Assembly: GCF_000331305.1 (NCBI RefSeq)
Contig: NZ_KB217480.1
Coordinates: forward strand, 47,787-111,786
Origin: Calothrix sp. PCC 7103
GTDB taxonomy: Bacteria > Cyanobacteriota > Cyanobacteriia > Cyanobacteriales > Nostocaceae
Length of the DNA stretch: 64,000 nt
Direction: 5' to 3'
Part shown: piece by piece, positions 41,869 to 50,373 of the stretch
Layout: each line of letters begins with the position of its first letter
Position numbering within the stretch: position 1 is the first letter of the stretch
Translations under genes and position numbers: made by a program
Notes under the pieces: model-generated
What the model was told of the DNA's origin: nothing
Seen by the model: only the letters and a program-made list of their open reading frames with translations
The model's database searches: none

Positions 41869-43077
41869 ATGATGTTAACTGGTCAGCAACGTAAAAAGTT
41901 ACATGATGCTATCATAAATGCTTTTCCAACGAAATCACCATTAGAGCAAATGCTGTCGTATGAATTAGATCAGAACCTAGATGCGATTGCTGGGGGAGAT
42001 AATTTACAAAATATTGTCTTTAAATTGATACAAAAGGCCGAAGCGGAGGGGTGGGTTGAACAGTTCATTATTGCTGCACGTAAAGAAAATCCCGGAAACA
42101 TTACCTTAAAAGGTGTTGTCGAAGAATTGCTACCAAATTCTTATGCAAAAACCTCACCTGGCATTGTTGTAACCCAAAATCTACCTTCAGTTCCTCAAAG
42201 TCAACCTCGCTCCAGCTTTCCTAAAGAATCGTTTGATAAACTCCCACAATCTTTTTCCCAAGAAATTCCTCCACCTAAAGAATTTTTTGCTACAGTAGAC
42301 CAAGTAGAAGAAGATGGTAGATGCACTACGCACCCGGATAACAAATATACACAATCCCAAGTAGATAATTTTAGTAGCAACTCTTTGCTGGAGGACAAGA
42401 CAATATCTAATACCTACTTACCTGTCAACGAAGTCGCCACCGTTGAAATATTAGAAATGGACTCAAGAATTCTTCAAGAAAACCTTGTCAGCCTTCAAAA
42501 TTCAGGTACACTAGAGCAGTGCCAAGAGGCTATTGCAAAAACCTGTGCGTGGCTGAAAACCTGTCCGAATGAATCATACGTTCGCAGGCAGTACCTTATT
42601 TTAGTAATAGAAAAAGGCAAATTGGAGCAACAGCAAGAAGCAATTTTAAATACTGCTTTTTGGTTAGAAGATAGTTTACAATTCTGCGACGGTTATGTTT
42701 TCACAGAGTATCTAAAGCTGGTTGCAAAGCAAGGAACATCAGAGCAGTGTCAAGAGGCAAGTTTTCAAGCTTCTATTTGGCTTCAAAGAAACCCAAATCA
42801 ACCTTATGTCCGTAAACAGTGGCTTTTTCTGGCTAGAGAAAAATTGCAGCCAGAGCAGTGTCAACAGGTAATTTCTTGGACATATTCTTGGTTGAGCAGT
42901 AATTTAATTACTTGTGATTCATATGTAATGACGGAGTATCTACGGTTGAACAATAAGGCAGGAACGTTAGAGCAGTGTCAGAAGGCAATAGCTCAAGCAG
43001 AGCCTTGGCTTCAAAAAAATCCAGATCAACCTTATGTCCGTACTCAGTATCTTGCATTGATTAAAAAACTAAGGTAA
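41869..43077 (+). CDS. EAD protein with TPR-like repeats
   Basis: 402 residues. The effector-associated domain (1-85) is LTGQQRKKLHDAIINAFPTK, then LDAIAGGDNLQNIVFKLIQK, close to those in the Roco and CHAT proteins. Residues ~90-190 are a polar linker. The rest is made of five ~40-residue helical repeats (GTLEQCQEAIAKTCAWLKTC, PNESYVRRQYLILVIEKG), resembling TPR/SEL1-type units. It has no effector or NTPase domain, so it may be an EAD-borne adaptor or sensor linking to the CHAT or Roco protein encoded 6-8 kb away (inference). Plus strand, no clear ribosome site. Confidence 0.78.
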   Translation: MMLTGQQRKKLHDAIINAFPTKSPLEQMLSYELDQNLDAIAGGDNLQNIVFKLIQKAEAEGWVEQFIIAARKENPGNITLKGVVEELLPNSYAKTSPGIVVTQNLPSVPQSQPRSSFPKESFDKLPQSFSQEIPPPKEFFATVDQVEEDGRCTTHPDNKYTQSQVDNFSSNSLLEDKTISNTYLPVNEVATVEILEMDSRILQENLVSLQNSGTLEQCQEAIAKTCAWLKTCPNESYVRRQYLILVIEKGKLEQQQEAILNTAFWLEDSLQFCDGYVFTEYLKLVAKQGTSEQCQEASFQASIWLQRNPNQPYVRKQWLFLAREKLQPEQCQQVISWTYSWLSSNLITCDSYVMTEYLRLNNKAGTLEQCQKAIAQAEPWLQKNPDQPYVRTQYLALIKKLR

Positions 43078-43318
43078 GCGCATCTCATTTTATAACGCTT
43101 ACTGGGCAAAGGTTTTGCATATTGTTTAGTTTTATTGCCAAAGGGTTTGCAGTTGATTTAATACTTTTGTTTTATATTATTGTATTACGTAATACAAGCT
43201 TTAGAGGCTTGCGACATTCACGTAAATGTCTTGTATAATAAATGTGGGTGCTTTTACAGATTTCAGGTTTTTGTAGATGATGTGTCTTGAAAATTGTCTG
43301 TGGAAGTTCGTTATCTAA

Positions 43319-43489
43319 GCTTTTGCTGAAGAAACTGCCTTCTCAGATCTCACATGGGGAAACAAGCAAACCGCAAAGCAAGCCTTAAGAGATTATATTA
43401 GGGAAAACATCGATAAGATGTTTTTAGACAAATTACCCAAAAGCATGAAGGAGAAAGTAAAAGATATGTTCAATTTTGATGATATTTGA
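43319..43489 (+). pseudogene. Unassigned gene remnant
   Basis: Open codons after a stop encode AFAEETAFSDLTWGNKQTAK, then QALRDYIRENIDKMFLDKLP and KSMKEKVKDMFNFDDI, ending at 43487-43489. No start codon precedes it in frame before a stop, but the amino-acid pattern looks like a genuine helical protein end. It sits just before a CHAT fossil. Confidence 0.4.
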
Positions 43490-43505
43490 TAAGTTTGTTT
43501 AGCCA

Positions 43506-43589
43506 GTTGATTTTGCTTATAAGCTTGGGTGCAGCGTTATTTAATTGGACGGGATTGCAGAACATTTAACTCCTGCAATCCAGAAAAAA
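43506..43589 (+). pseudogene. Second CHAT protein C-terminal fossil
   Basis: Codons read VDFAYKLGCSVI, a TAA where Gln is usual, then LDGIAEHLTPAIQKK. This is the same C-terminal block as the fossil at 38432. Only ~28 codons survive. Confidence 0.65.
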
Positions 43590-43633
43590 TACTATGGGCT
43601 AACTATTAAATTATGCTTTGAAAAACTTGAGGG

Positions 43634-44143
43634 TTATAAAGATAGGCGCCTTTTAGAAGAGAGTAATTCCTCTTTTTTAATGGGGGTTCTTCTAAGAGTA
43701 TCCAAAGGAATCATAAATTCTCCACTTTTTACCTGCATTTCCAGAGCTAAAAATACACCCATAACATCTGAAAAATTAGCTCCGTCATAATCTCTTTCTT
43801 CGTAATATTTAATTTGCTCTTCTGTTAAACTAGCTAAATCTGCTAATTCCTTTTGAGTTAATTTTGCTGCAATTCTAGCTTTAATTAAAAGTTGTGGTAA
43901 ATAGTAAATATCATTAAGTGTTAGTATTATTGGGGTATGACTGTCATGAAAAGTAAGATTTTCATACTCAGCGATTTCTGCATTTAATTTGTCTAAACGA
44001 TATTGTTTGACATCACGATTCATTTGCCATCTCTCATGATCTTTTCGCTTCATCTCCTCATCTTGGTCTAATAAAGATATAGATTCTTGAAATCTACGCG
44101 CGCATTCTTTGCTATACTCGTATTCCTGTTCATTTTTAATCAT
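43634..44143 (-). CDS. XRE-type antitoxin-like regulator
   Basis: 169 residues from ATG 44143, chosen because AAGGTGG lies just upstream. The N-terminal ~70 residues are a charged helical arm. An HTH domain follows at about 80-140 (LPQLLIKARIAAKLTQKELA, DLASLTEEQIKYYEERDY). It starts right after the stop of the nucleotidyltransferase gene, whose TAA lies at 44146-44148, giving a compact two-gene unit typical of toxin-antitoxin loci. Probably represses its own promoter. Confidence 0.75.
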   Translation of the reverse strand: MIKNEQEYEYSKECARRFQESISLLDQDEEMKRKDHERWQMNRDVKQYRLDKLNAEIAEYENLTFHDSHTPIILTLNDIYYLPQLLIKARIAAKLTQKELADLASLTEEQIKYYEERDYDGANFSDVMGVFLALEMQVKSGEFMIPLDTLRRTPIKKEELLSSKRRLSL

Positions 44144-44145
44144 GG

Positions 44146-44481
44146 TTACCACCTTGTTAAATCAATAGCTATAATACCCTTTTTATTTTTTAATCTATCG
44201 CGCTGAAAAAACTCAAACGAAGTTAAATCATAATCACCTACTGGTTCATCTGAGCGAAAAAGTTCACCTTTATATCTAGATTTTTGGGCTTGTTTATCAA
44301 AACGATTAAGTAATCGAGGTGCTAGGGAGCGTAAATAATTCATATCAACTTCTTCTGGGTCCCAACAAGCATCAAAGTCACCTGGGTTGGGTTTAATGGT
44401 CGTGAAACTGCCGTTAATATAAATTGTTCTACAACCAGCTTCTTTTAATTGCTCCATTGCTATTTGCAAACCCTGTATCAT
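44146..44481 (-). CDS. Nucleotidyltransferase-like toxin candidate
   Basis: 111 residues. TIYINGSFTTIKPNPGDFDA-CWD holds the GS...DxD pattern of minimal nucleotidyltransferases (DUF6932-like). Length and pairing with the XRE gene fit a toxin that transfers nucleotides to RNA or protein. The metal-binding acidic pair is present. First gene of a two-gene minus-strand unit; promoter region 44482-44640. Confidence 0.72.
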   Translation of the reverse strand: MIQGLQIAMEQLKEAGCRTIYINGSFTTIKPNPGDFDACWDPEEVDMNYLRSLAPRLLNRFDKQAQKSRYKGELFRSDEPVGDYDLTSFEFFQRDRLKNKKGIIAIDLTRW

Positions 44482-44686
44482 ATTTAACCTTCTGTCATTA
44501 GTACCAAATCTTTCTATAAACTCCTCCTATTCGCAAAAATGTACACCCGGTGGTCAATTCCCGTTTTCATCAAATTCGGGAATCACTCTTTTACACCTAG
44601 TACAAAAAAACTATATAGCTAAAAGCTTATCATGTTAAATTACAATCCCTTTTTCTTAACCAATGCTTCTGTTGAGCGGGTTGTTA

Positions 44687-45035
44687 TAAAACTCCCAACA
44701 CTTCTAAAATTTCCCTCTCAGGCGCCTTTTCCAAATCCAAGTTCTGCACTTGAGATAGCAACCGTTTGGGAATGTACTTGGTAGATTTAACTTCACACTC
44801 GCCATCGCTCCAAAATTCGTAGTGATAATCTTTACCTTTTTTTGTGACAGTGCATCAATGTATGCTGCCGCTACCATCGCCCTTATGTCGGCGCCTTTTC
44901 CTAGGGGATATATTTATGTCTGATTTATCCCCTAGGAAAATCTCAGACTTCAGATTGGGAGACGTTTTTAGTAATGCGCGATAATATTGTTTGCGGTAGT
45001 TGTACTACTCCATATGCAATCAAAGACAAATTGAA
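44687..45035 (-). pseudogene. Fossil of the adenine-methyltransferase-like gene (copy 2)
   Basis: About 350 bases are closely similar to the 3' half of the gene at 46039-47097. They cover the C-terminal domain, one 41-bp palindrome (44898-44938) and the segment around CTACTCCATATGCA. Several indels destroy the frame; an 11-bp segment present in the intact gene near 46190 is missing. The N-terminal catalytic domain is absent. The bases at 44482-44686 before it hold no gene. Confidence 0.75.
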
Positions 45036-45062
45036 CAAATTTTGACACAACTGTATGTTTGT

Positions 45063-45410
45063 TTAGTGCCCAATTGCTTGCCTGCGGGAATAAATTTCTT
45101 CTAGAAGTAAATCTCGCAACTCGTTGGCGATATCATCAGGAGGATTACCTGCCAGCGCACGTCCAATTAATTTTTCTGCCTCTCGTAATTCTAAACATTC
45201 TATGGCAAGGGTTGCGGCACTGCGATGAAGAACCGATCTAGTGGGTTCAAGGTCGAATAAGTTTGCTACTAGGTCTGCGGCAGCTCGCTCTTGAGAAAAA
45301 GCAGCTTTCGTTAACTCCAAAGCAACGGTGGTATCACCCCTTTGACGAGCTAAAAAAGCTTGGTCAACAAGCTCCATTGCTTCTCGATGAAGAATTTCTA
45401 CGTCTTGCAT
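45063..45410 (-). CDS. Hypothetical TPR-like helical protein
   Basis: 115 residues, all helical: MQDVEILHREAMELVDQAFL, then RGDTTVALELTKAAFSQERA and LEPTRSVLHRSAATLAIECL, EAEKLIGRALAGNPPDDIAN. The pattern suggests two to three TPR-like hairpins. Homologues are usually encoded next to a gene like that at 45518, as here (107 bp away, same strand). Function unknown. Confidence 0.7.
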   Translation of the reverse strand: MQDVEILHREAMELVDQAFLARQRGDTTVALELTKAAFSQERAAADLVANLFDLEPTRSVLHRSAATLAIECLELREAEKLIGRALAGNPPDDIANELRDLLLEEIYSRRQAIGH

Positions 45411-45517
45411 TTTTCAACTACACGGGTGTATGGTGTGCCAAATTCGACCACGCAGACGTAGCCAGGAGACAAAGTATCCGAGGGGCTAATCTGTTCTAGT
45501 TTTATTTTAACTCTAGA

Positions 45518-45964
45518 TTAAATAATGCTTTGAGAACCTTTACGGATACCAGATACTTCTAGACGAGCTTTTCTTTGAAATAATGTGTTTGGGTCATCAA
45601 TTGAACCTAACCAAAAGTCAAAGCCAAAACTTTTACCTTTAATAGAGCGCTCAATTACGGTAAGTCCTGTTAGATATGGCATGAGAAGCGCAGCAATACC
45701 ATAGGCGCCATACTCAGTTGCAACTTCTTGATCCGCATTAAAGCGATGCACAGTATCGTTAATAGGATTCCATTGTATTTCAACTTGGGTATTTTGTATA
45801 CCACCAATTTGAAGGTTAACACGGTAAGGATGATTTTGGTCATCCAAGCATACCGCTGCTGCATCTTGACAAGTAGCTCCAAAAGTCAGTGACCATCCAG
45901 GTCGTTCTGGTTTAGACTGAGAAAGATCATCAAGGTATAAAAGGTTTGGTATATTACCTACCAT
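45518..45964 (-). CDS. Conserved hypothetical partner of the TPR-like protein
   Basis: 148 residues: PERPGWSLTFGATCQDAAAV, then ATEYGAYGIAALLMPYLTGL-TVIERSIKGKSFGFDFWLG and RKARLEVSGIRKG. This is a recognisable orphan family found in cyanobacteria and other bacteria next to the small helical protein. The C-terminus looks slightly short (ends GSQSII). No catalytic motif can be named. Confidence 0.7.
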   Translation of the reverse strand: MVGNIPNLLYLDDLSQSKPERPGWSLTFGATCQDAAAVCLDDQNHPYRVNLQIGGIQNTQVEIQWNPINDTVHRFNADQEVATEYGAYGIAALLMPYLTGLTVIERSIKGKSFGFDFWLGSIDDPNTLFQRKARLEVSGIRKGSQSII

Positions 45965-46038
45965 TGATTATTTAAACAATTACAATTTTTTTAATGATAT
46001 AGGAATTTATGTGCTGTCGGGCGCCTTTTTCAGTGTTA

Positions 46039-47097
46039 TTATAAAACTCCCAAAACCTCTAAAATTTCTCTTACAGGCGCCTTTTCCAAATCCAAGCTTT
46101 GCACCTGGGATAGCAACCGTTTAGGAATGTACCTGGTAGATTTAACTTCGCGCTCACCATCACTCCAAAATTCGTAGTGATAATAAGCTTCATGATAATC
46201 TTTACCCTTTTTCGTGACAGTGCGCCAATGTATGCTGCCGCTACCGTCGCCTTTATGTCGGCGCCTTTTCCTAGGGGATATATTTGTATCTGACTTATCC
46301 CCTAGGAATTTGAACGCCTCTATTTTCCTAGGGGATATATTTGTGTCTAACTTATCCCCTAGGAATTGGGGCGCCTCTCGTAAGTTTTGAGATATTGTAG
46401 ATTCTTCGCTGCGCTCAGAATGACAGTTTTGGGATGCTTCTGGGAATTGGGGTTGTGGCGCCTCGTCATTTTTCCTAGGGGATATATCTGTGTTTGAGTT
46501 ATCCCCTAGGAAAATTTCATAAGTGTTAGTGGGAGAGGTTTTCAGTAATTTGGATAGTATTGTTTGTGGTAGTTGTACTACTCCATATGCATCGAAGATT
46601 TCTAGAAACCGTGCGCTGTTATCTCCCCAGTAAATGAGGATATGTGATTGCCTTGCTGGTAGTTTTGGTTTGTAGTTTGTGTCGAGGAATTTGATTCGTC
46701 CTTTCCAGAAACAGACTGGTTGAGTTTTCAATACAGGTGATAACCAGTTGGTGTCTGTGGCGCCTGGTACAAGTGCGATGGCTTCTGTTACTCGACCTGT
46801 TGCGATTTCTTCATTTAGTTTGGTAATCCATTTGCCGGGTTCGGAGTATGGTGGGTTGAGAAATATTCGTCCGTGCCAAGGTTGAATTAATCCGTTGTCT
46901 GTATGTGTGTAATGTGTGGATGCTGGTATATTTTTGCCAGTTTCTGCACAGGGGTCTAGGTCTATTTGATTTAGTACTTGTATTACTAAGTCAATTATGT
47001 GTTGGGGTGTGTACCAGTTGTCAGAGGGTTTTTCGCTGGTTTTTGATGTTTTTTGAGATGTGGCATGTTGAGAGGTTTCTAGGTTTGGCGCCAGCAT
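46039..47097 (-). CDS. Phage-type DNA N6-adenine methyltransferase-like protein with repeat insertions
   Basis: 352 residues. Residues ~25-190 match the phage Dam-like family: DNWYTPQHIIDLVIQVLNQI, DLDPCAETG, then RIFLNPPYSEPGKWITKLNE with the NPPY catalytic motif, and VCFWKGRIKF. Between this domain and a ~70-residue basic C-terminal module (HWRTVTKKGKDYHEAYYHYE) lie in-frame insertions: three copies of a 41-bp palindrome encoding FLGDKxDTNISPRK and one SERSEES repeat (CHSERSEESTISQNL). The insertions keep the frame, so the protein may still fold. Two decayed copies lie at 44687 and 41440. It is separated from dnaB by an iteron-like inverted repeat. Confidence 0.85.
   Translation of the reverse strand: MLAPNLETSQHATSQKTSKTSEKPSDNWYTPQHIIDLVIQVLNQIDLDPCAETGKNIPASTHYTHTDNGLIQPWHGRIFLNPPYSEPGKWITKLNEEIATGRVTEAIALVPGATDTNWLSPVLKTQPVCFWKGRIKFLDTNYKPKLPARQSHILIYWGDNSARFLEIFDAYGVVQLPQTILSKLLKTSPTNTYEIFLGDNSNTDISPRKNDEAPQPQFPEASQNCHSERSEESTISQNLREAPQFLGDKLDTNISPRKIEAFKFLGDKSDTNISPRKRRRHKGDGSGSIHWRTVTKKGKDYHEAYYHYEFWSDGEREVKSTRYIPKRLLSQVQSLDLEKAPVREILEVLGVL
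46268..46512. repeat. Three 41-bp palindromic repeats inside a coding sequence
   Basis: Copies at 46268-46308, 46325-46365 and 46472-46512. Each has arms TTCCTAGGGGATA and TATCCCCTAGGAA around a variable 15-bp centre. All are in the same orientation and frame, with lengths that preserve reading. The same unit occurs once at 44898-44938, half at 41491, and as a tandem array at 51719-51987. Confidence 0.85.
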
Positions 47098-47131
47098 AAT
47101 GCTCGCTTTCCTTTATATGTAAAGTTCTTTT

Positions 47132-47230
47132 GCAACGGATGCAACGGATGTAACGGATGGTTGATTTTAGATAACAGGTTTTGTTTGTAACCAATAACTC
47201 ATCCGTTACATCCGTTTACCATCCGTTGCC
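47132..47230. repeat. Iteron-like AACGGATG repeats, 3 direct + 3 inverted
   Basis: Three copies (CAACGGATG, CAACGGATG, TAACGGATG) at 47132-47159 face three inverted copies (CATCCGTTA, CATCCGTTTA, CATCCGTTG) at 47200-47228. The unit recurs as CATCCGTTAC at 50134 upstream of the replication gene. It overlaps the 3' end of dnaB. It could be a replication origin element or a bidirectional terminator. Confidence 0.55.
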
Positions 47231-48583
47231 AGTGCGTTTGAGGTTTTTGAATTGGGTGAATTGTGATTCAAAGAGTAGTTTGATGGTTCCTGTTGGACCT
47301 CCGCGATGTTTGGTGATGATGACTTCTGCTAGTCCTCGGTCTGGTGTATCTAGGACGTAGTATTCTTCTCTGTAAAGCATTATTACGAGGTCGGAGTCTT
47401 CTTCGATTCTTCCTGACTCGCGCAAGTCTGACATGAGCGGTCGCTTGTTATTACGACTTTCTACACCACGATTTAGTTGTGAAAGTAGAACGACGGTTGT
47501 GTTGCATTCTCTGGCTAGTAGTTTTAGTTGCCGTGTGATTTCTCCAATTTGACGAGCAGATTTACCGCTACCGTCATCACCTCCGATGTCAGCCATTAAT
47601 TGTAGGTAGTCGATGCCGACCATGCTAACTTTGCCGTGTTTCGCTACCATACGCTTTACTTTGGAACGCAGTGATGCAACTGTTAGTTTTGGCGAATCAT
47701 CTATATATATTTTGTCTTGGCTTAATTTTTCAACAGCGATTGCTAGGTCTTTCCATTGGTCGTTGCTAATTCTGCCAGATTCTAAATAAATTCCTTCAAC
47801 TCTGGCTTCTTGACTCAAATATCGCATCGCCCATTCTTCTTTTGTCATTTCGGTACTAAAAAGTATTATGGGTTGCGAGGAATTACGGGCTGCATTAATT
47901 GCCATGTTACCTAACATGGATGATTTGCCCATTGCAGGGCGCCCTGCTAGTGTTATTAATTTACCTGGTTGAAAGCCTTTTATTATCAGGTCTAAATCAT
48001 AAAATCCCGTAGAAATACCAGGTTTAATAAGACCTTGAGATAACTTTTCTACATGGTCATAAACTTTTGCAAGTGGCTCTGCAAGCATTACTGGCTCAGT
48101 TTCTTGGCTAATAGCTTCTGTACGGATACTTAAAAGTTTAGTTTCGGCACAGTCCAGCAGGTGATTAATTTCGCTTTCGGTGTCATAAGCAAGTTGATAA
48201 ATTTCTGAAGCAACTTTTATTAACTGTCGGCGCCGATATTTTTCAATTACGATGTCAGCAAGAGCATCAATATTTATTGCTGATACAGTTGATTCTAACA
48301 GCGATGCTAATTTGCTTCGACCGCCGATAGTCGTCAACATGTCAAAATCTACTAAATAATTAGTAACACTTAATAAATCTGTAGGTTTATTGTCACGATG
48401 CAGCGCTTCTAAAGCAGAAAAGATGTGTTTGTGAGACAAAAGATAAAACATTTCTGGCTTTAGTTTACCTTCAATTCTCACTATTGCGCTTGGGTCAAGC
48501 ATTATGCCACCCAAGATTGCCTCTTCTGCTTCAATGTTTTGCGGTGGCAACCTATCTATTGGTCTAAAGTCTAATTCGTTCAT
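47216..48583 (-). CDS. dnaB: Replicative DNA helicase DnaB
   Basis: 455 residues, the full length of a DnaB without intein. The N-terminal scaffold domain is LPPQNIEAEEAILGGIMLDP, with a linker helix at ~150-180. The RecA-like motor has Walker A LAGRPAMGKSSMLGN at ~225, Walker B VGIDYLQLM, and LLSQLNRGVESRNNKRPLMS-DLRESGRIEEDSDLVI, then ITKHRGGPTG with the arginine finger region. It unwinds DNA at replication forks. A second, plasmid-borne dnaB next to a replication-type gene supports a self-replicating element. Minus strand, 63 bp downstream of the gene at 48647. Confidence 0.95.
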   Translation of the reverse strand: MNELDFRPIDRLPPQNIEAEEAILGGIMLDPSAIVRIEGKLKPEMFYLLSHKHIFSALEALHRDNKPTDLLSVTNYLVDFDMLTTIGGRSKLASLLESTVSAINIDALADIVIEKYRRRQLIKVASEIYQLAYDTESEINHLLDCAETKLLSIRTEAISQETEPVMLAEPLAKVYDHVEKLSQGLIKPGISTGFYDLDLIIKGFQPGKLITLAGRPAMGKSSMLGNMAINAARNSSQPIILFSTEMTKEEWAMRYLSQEARVEGIYLESGRISNDQWKDLAIAVEKLSQDKIYIDDSPKLTVASLRSKVKRMVAKHGKVSMVGIDYLQLMADIGGDDGSGKSARQIGEITRQLKLLARECNTTVVLLSQLNRGVESRNNKRPLMSDLRESGRIEEDSDLVIMLYREEYYVLDTPDRGLAEVIITKHRGGPTGTIKLLFESQFTQFKNLKRTGNGW

Positions 48584-48646
48584 AGCTTATTTACCTGTTT
48601 TTCAGGTATTTATCAAATATTTGAATGTAGGTTTTTAGCTAGGTTT

Positions 48647-49876
48647 TTAGCTTTGTTCAAATCTCTTTTTATGCCGTTCTAATACTGCTTTGACTGCTGG
48701 ATGAACAGGCGCCGATGCTCTTCTTGCTGCTTCCTCTTGCTGCTGTTTTTCAAGCTGCGCCATGTAATGTTCTCGGTGTTTGGCAAAAAATTCTTCTTGT
48801 TCTTTGTTTCGCTGCTGTTCGGCTTCGTGACGCGCGACAAATTTTTCAAAGTCATCGTTTGCATCTTGTTGATTTTTTCTTGCCCAGTTGCGCGCAAAGG
48901 AATAACCTGATAATGCATCTGTATCACCACTGGAGGCAAGGAGTGTTCTTGCTTTCCATTCAAGAAAAGCTTGTTTTAGTTCTGGGTGATGGGCTGGTTC
49001 CCATTGGTTAACTTGTTGAGTTTTACTGCTATTTGAAGATTCTTCTCTATTTCGATTATTCTGTTTTATCGAACTTGGCGCGGAGTTGTTGTCTTCATGA
49101 GGAACTCGTTGTTCAAATGAAGAAATTTTTTGGTTATCGGTTTTAACAACTGGTTTCTCAACTTCTGAAGATGCTGGTTGGTTATCAACTTTGATGACTT
49201 CTTGTTGAATATTATTTACACACACACCAGGGCGGGGTTCCGGGGCGCCGTTCAACGGCGGGGCGGATATTTGTGTATTTTTAGTTGTATTTTCTGATGT
49301 AATCTCTGAGGGCGGCTGAAACACTTGCTGTGTATGGCTTTGAGATGCGTTTAGTTCGGCGGTTTTGTGCAACTTGTTAGGCGTTTCTGTGCAACTAGTT
49401 GGGCGGTTTTGTGCATCTAGTTTGGCGGTTTTGTGCAACTGTTGATTTTGCGTTGTTTCAGCGCTTTTTTCACCTGTTTTTTCTACTATTGGCTGATGGC
49501 GCCCAATGGCTTCTGCAAATACGTCTTTATTGATTTTGTAATAAAGCTTACATGGTATGCCTCTAAGCTCAACGGATAATATTCCTAGCTCTTTTAGGTG
49601 CTTAACTACTGTGTCTTGCTGGCGCCGGGTTAGTCCGGTTTCTTTTTCCCACTCTTCTTTGGTTTTATAAAACCAACCATCGGGGTCGTAGGTTCTGGAA
49701 GTCCAGTAGTACGCTTGTGAGAGAAAAAGTCCTGCTTGGGCACTTCCACCAACTAGGGAAAAAAGTCGGTGGTAGGCAATTATGTGATGCAGAATTTTTG
49801 GTAAATCAGTCCATTCAGTGGGTGGAATGGGTTGTAATAAATCCGGTTCAATAGTACTAGTAACGCACGGTGACAT
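48647..49876 (-). CDS. Winged-helix replication-type protein (possible initiator or helicase loader)
   Basis: 409 residues from ATG 49876, chosen over TTG 49891 because GGAG lies 9 nt upstream. The N-terminal ~110 residues resemble phage replication and DnaD-like winged helices: LVGGSAQAGLFLSQAYYWTS, then WFYKTKEEWEKETGLTRRQQ, TVVKHLKELGILSVELRGIP. A long low-complexity middle contains a tandem peptide repeat (LHKTAKLDAQNRP, LHKTAELNASQ). The C-terminus has a DnaT/DnaC-like helix-rich piece (HPELKQAFLEWKARTLLASS) and a basic end. It is probably co-transcribed with dnaB, so it could load this helicase (inference). Confidence 0.65.
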   Translation of the reverse strand: MSPCVTSTIEPDLLQPIPPTEWTDLPKILHHIIAYHRLFSLVGGSAQAGLFLSQAYYWTSRTYDPDGWFYKTKEEWEKETGLTRRQQDTVVKHLKELGILSVELRGIPCKLYYKINKDVFAEAIGRHQPIVEKTGEKSAETTQNQQLHKTAKLDAQNRPTSCTETPNKLHKTAELNASQSHTQQVFQPPSEITSENTTKNTQISAPPLNGAPEPRPGVCVNNIQQEVIKVDNQPASSEVEKPVVKTDNQKISSFEQRVPHEDNNSAPSSIKQNNRNREESSNSSKTQQVNQWEPAHHPELKQAFLEWKARTLLASSGDTDALSGYSFARNWARKNQQDANDDFEKFVARHEAEQQRNKEQEEFFAKHREHYMAQLEKQQQEEAARRASAPVHPAVKAVLERHKKRFEQS

Positions 49877-50373
49877 GATGATTAACTCCAAAGTATTGAA
49901 ATGACCTTTGGAGCGAGTTACTTATCCGTCGAATCGTTGTTTATTTGATTGCTTGGGCTATTTTCCTGATTAAATAGGATTTTTTGATAGTCAAGCTAGT
50001 GATTCACAAGAATAACTTATTCAATTCTTGTGAATTTAGACGCAAAAATTCACAGAAGTCTACACATGAGGTGCAAATCCTGGTAACATAGAGACAACGA
50101 TTTGTATGAACGGAGAGCGAACCGCAATAACCACATCCGTTACAATGCCGGCAAGCGAAAGTGACTGATGCGATTAGTGGGTACGCGCTAACTCGCTCTT
50201 TTTAGATATTACAGCTGAAGTGCCACTTTTGTTTCAAGAGTGGTATTTTGGCTAATATTTATTATTTTTCCTAGATGCCTCCATACTAAAAACCTTTTTG
50301 GCTTAAAAGTCGCTTAAACTACAATATATCTTATAAGATGTAAAATAAACTATTTTTTTTCTACATTGCTTAT
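49877..50373. promoter_or_regulatory. Upstream region of the replication genes with inverted repeats
   Basis: No gene. It holds a perfect 10-bp inverted pair GAGCGAGTTA (49911-49920) and TAACTCGCTC (50189-50198). An AACGGA/TCCGTT hairpin spans 50109-50141 and carries the iteron core. A CCACTTTTG...AAGAGTGG hairpin lies near 50221-50247. Candidate control region or origin. Confidence 0.4.

Noticed and set aside
43545-43790. 81-residue plus-strand reading frame
   Set aside because: It starts in a CHAT fossil and runs antisense into the XRE gene; it is not an independent gene.
48701-49011. Plus-strand hydrophobic reading frames antisense to the replication-type gene
   Set aside because: They arise from the Gln/Lys/Glu-rich minus-strand coding region and have no support of their own.
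50041-50260. tRNA or riboswitch upstream of the replication gene
   Set aside because: Hairpins are present but no cloverleaf, T-loop or known riboswitch core could be made out.
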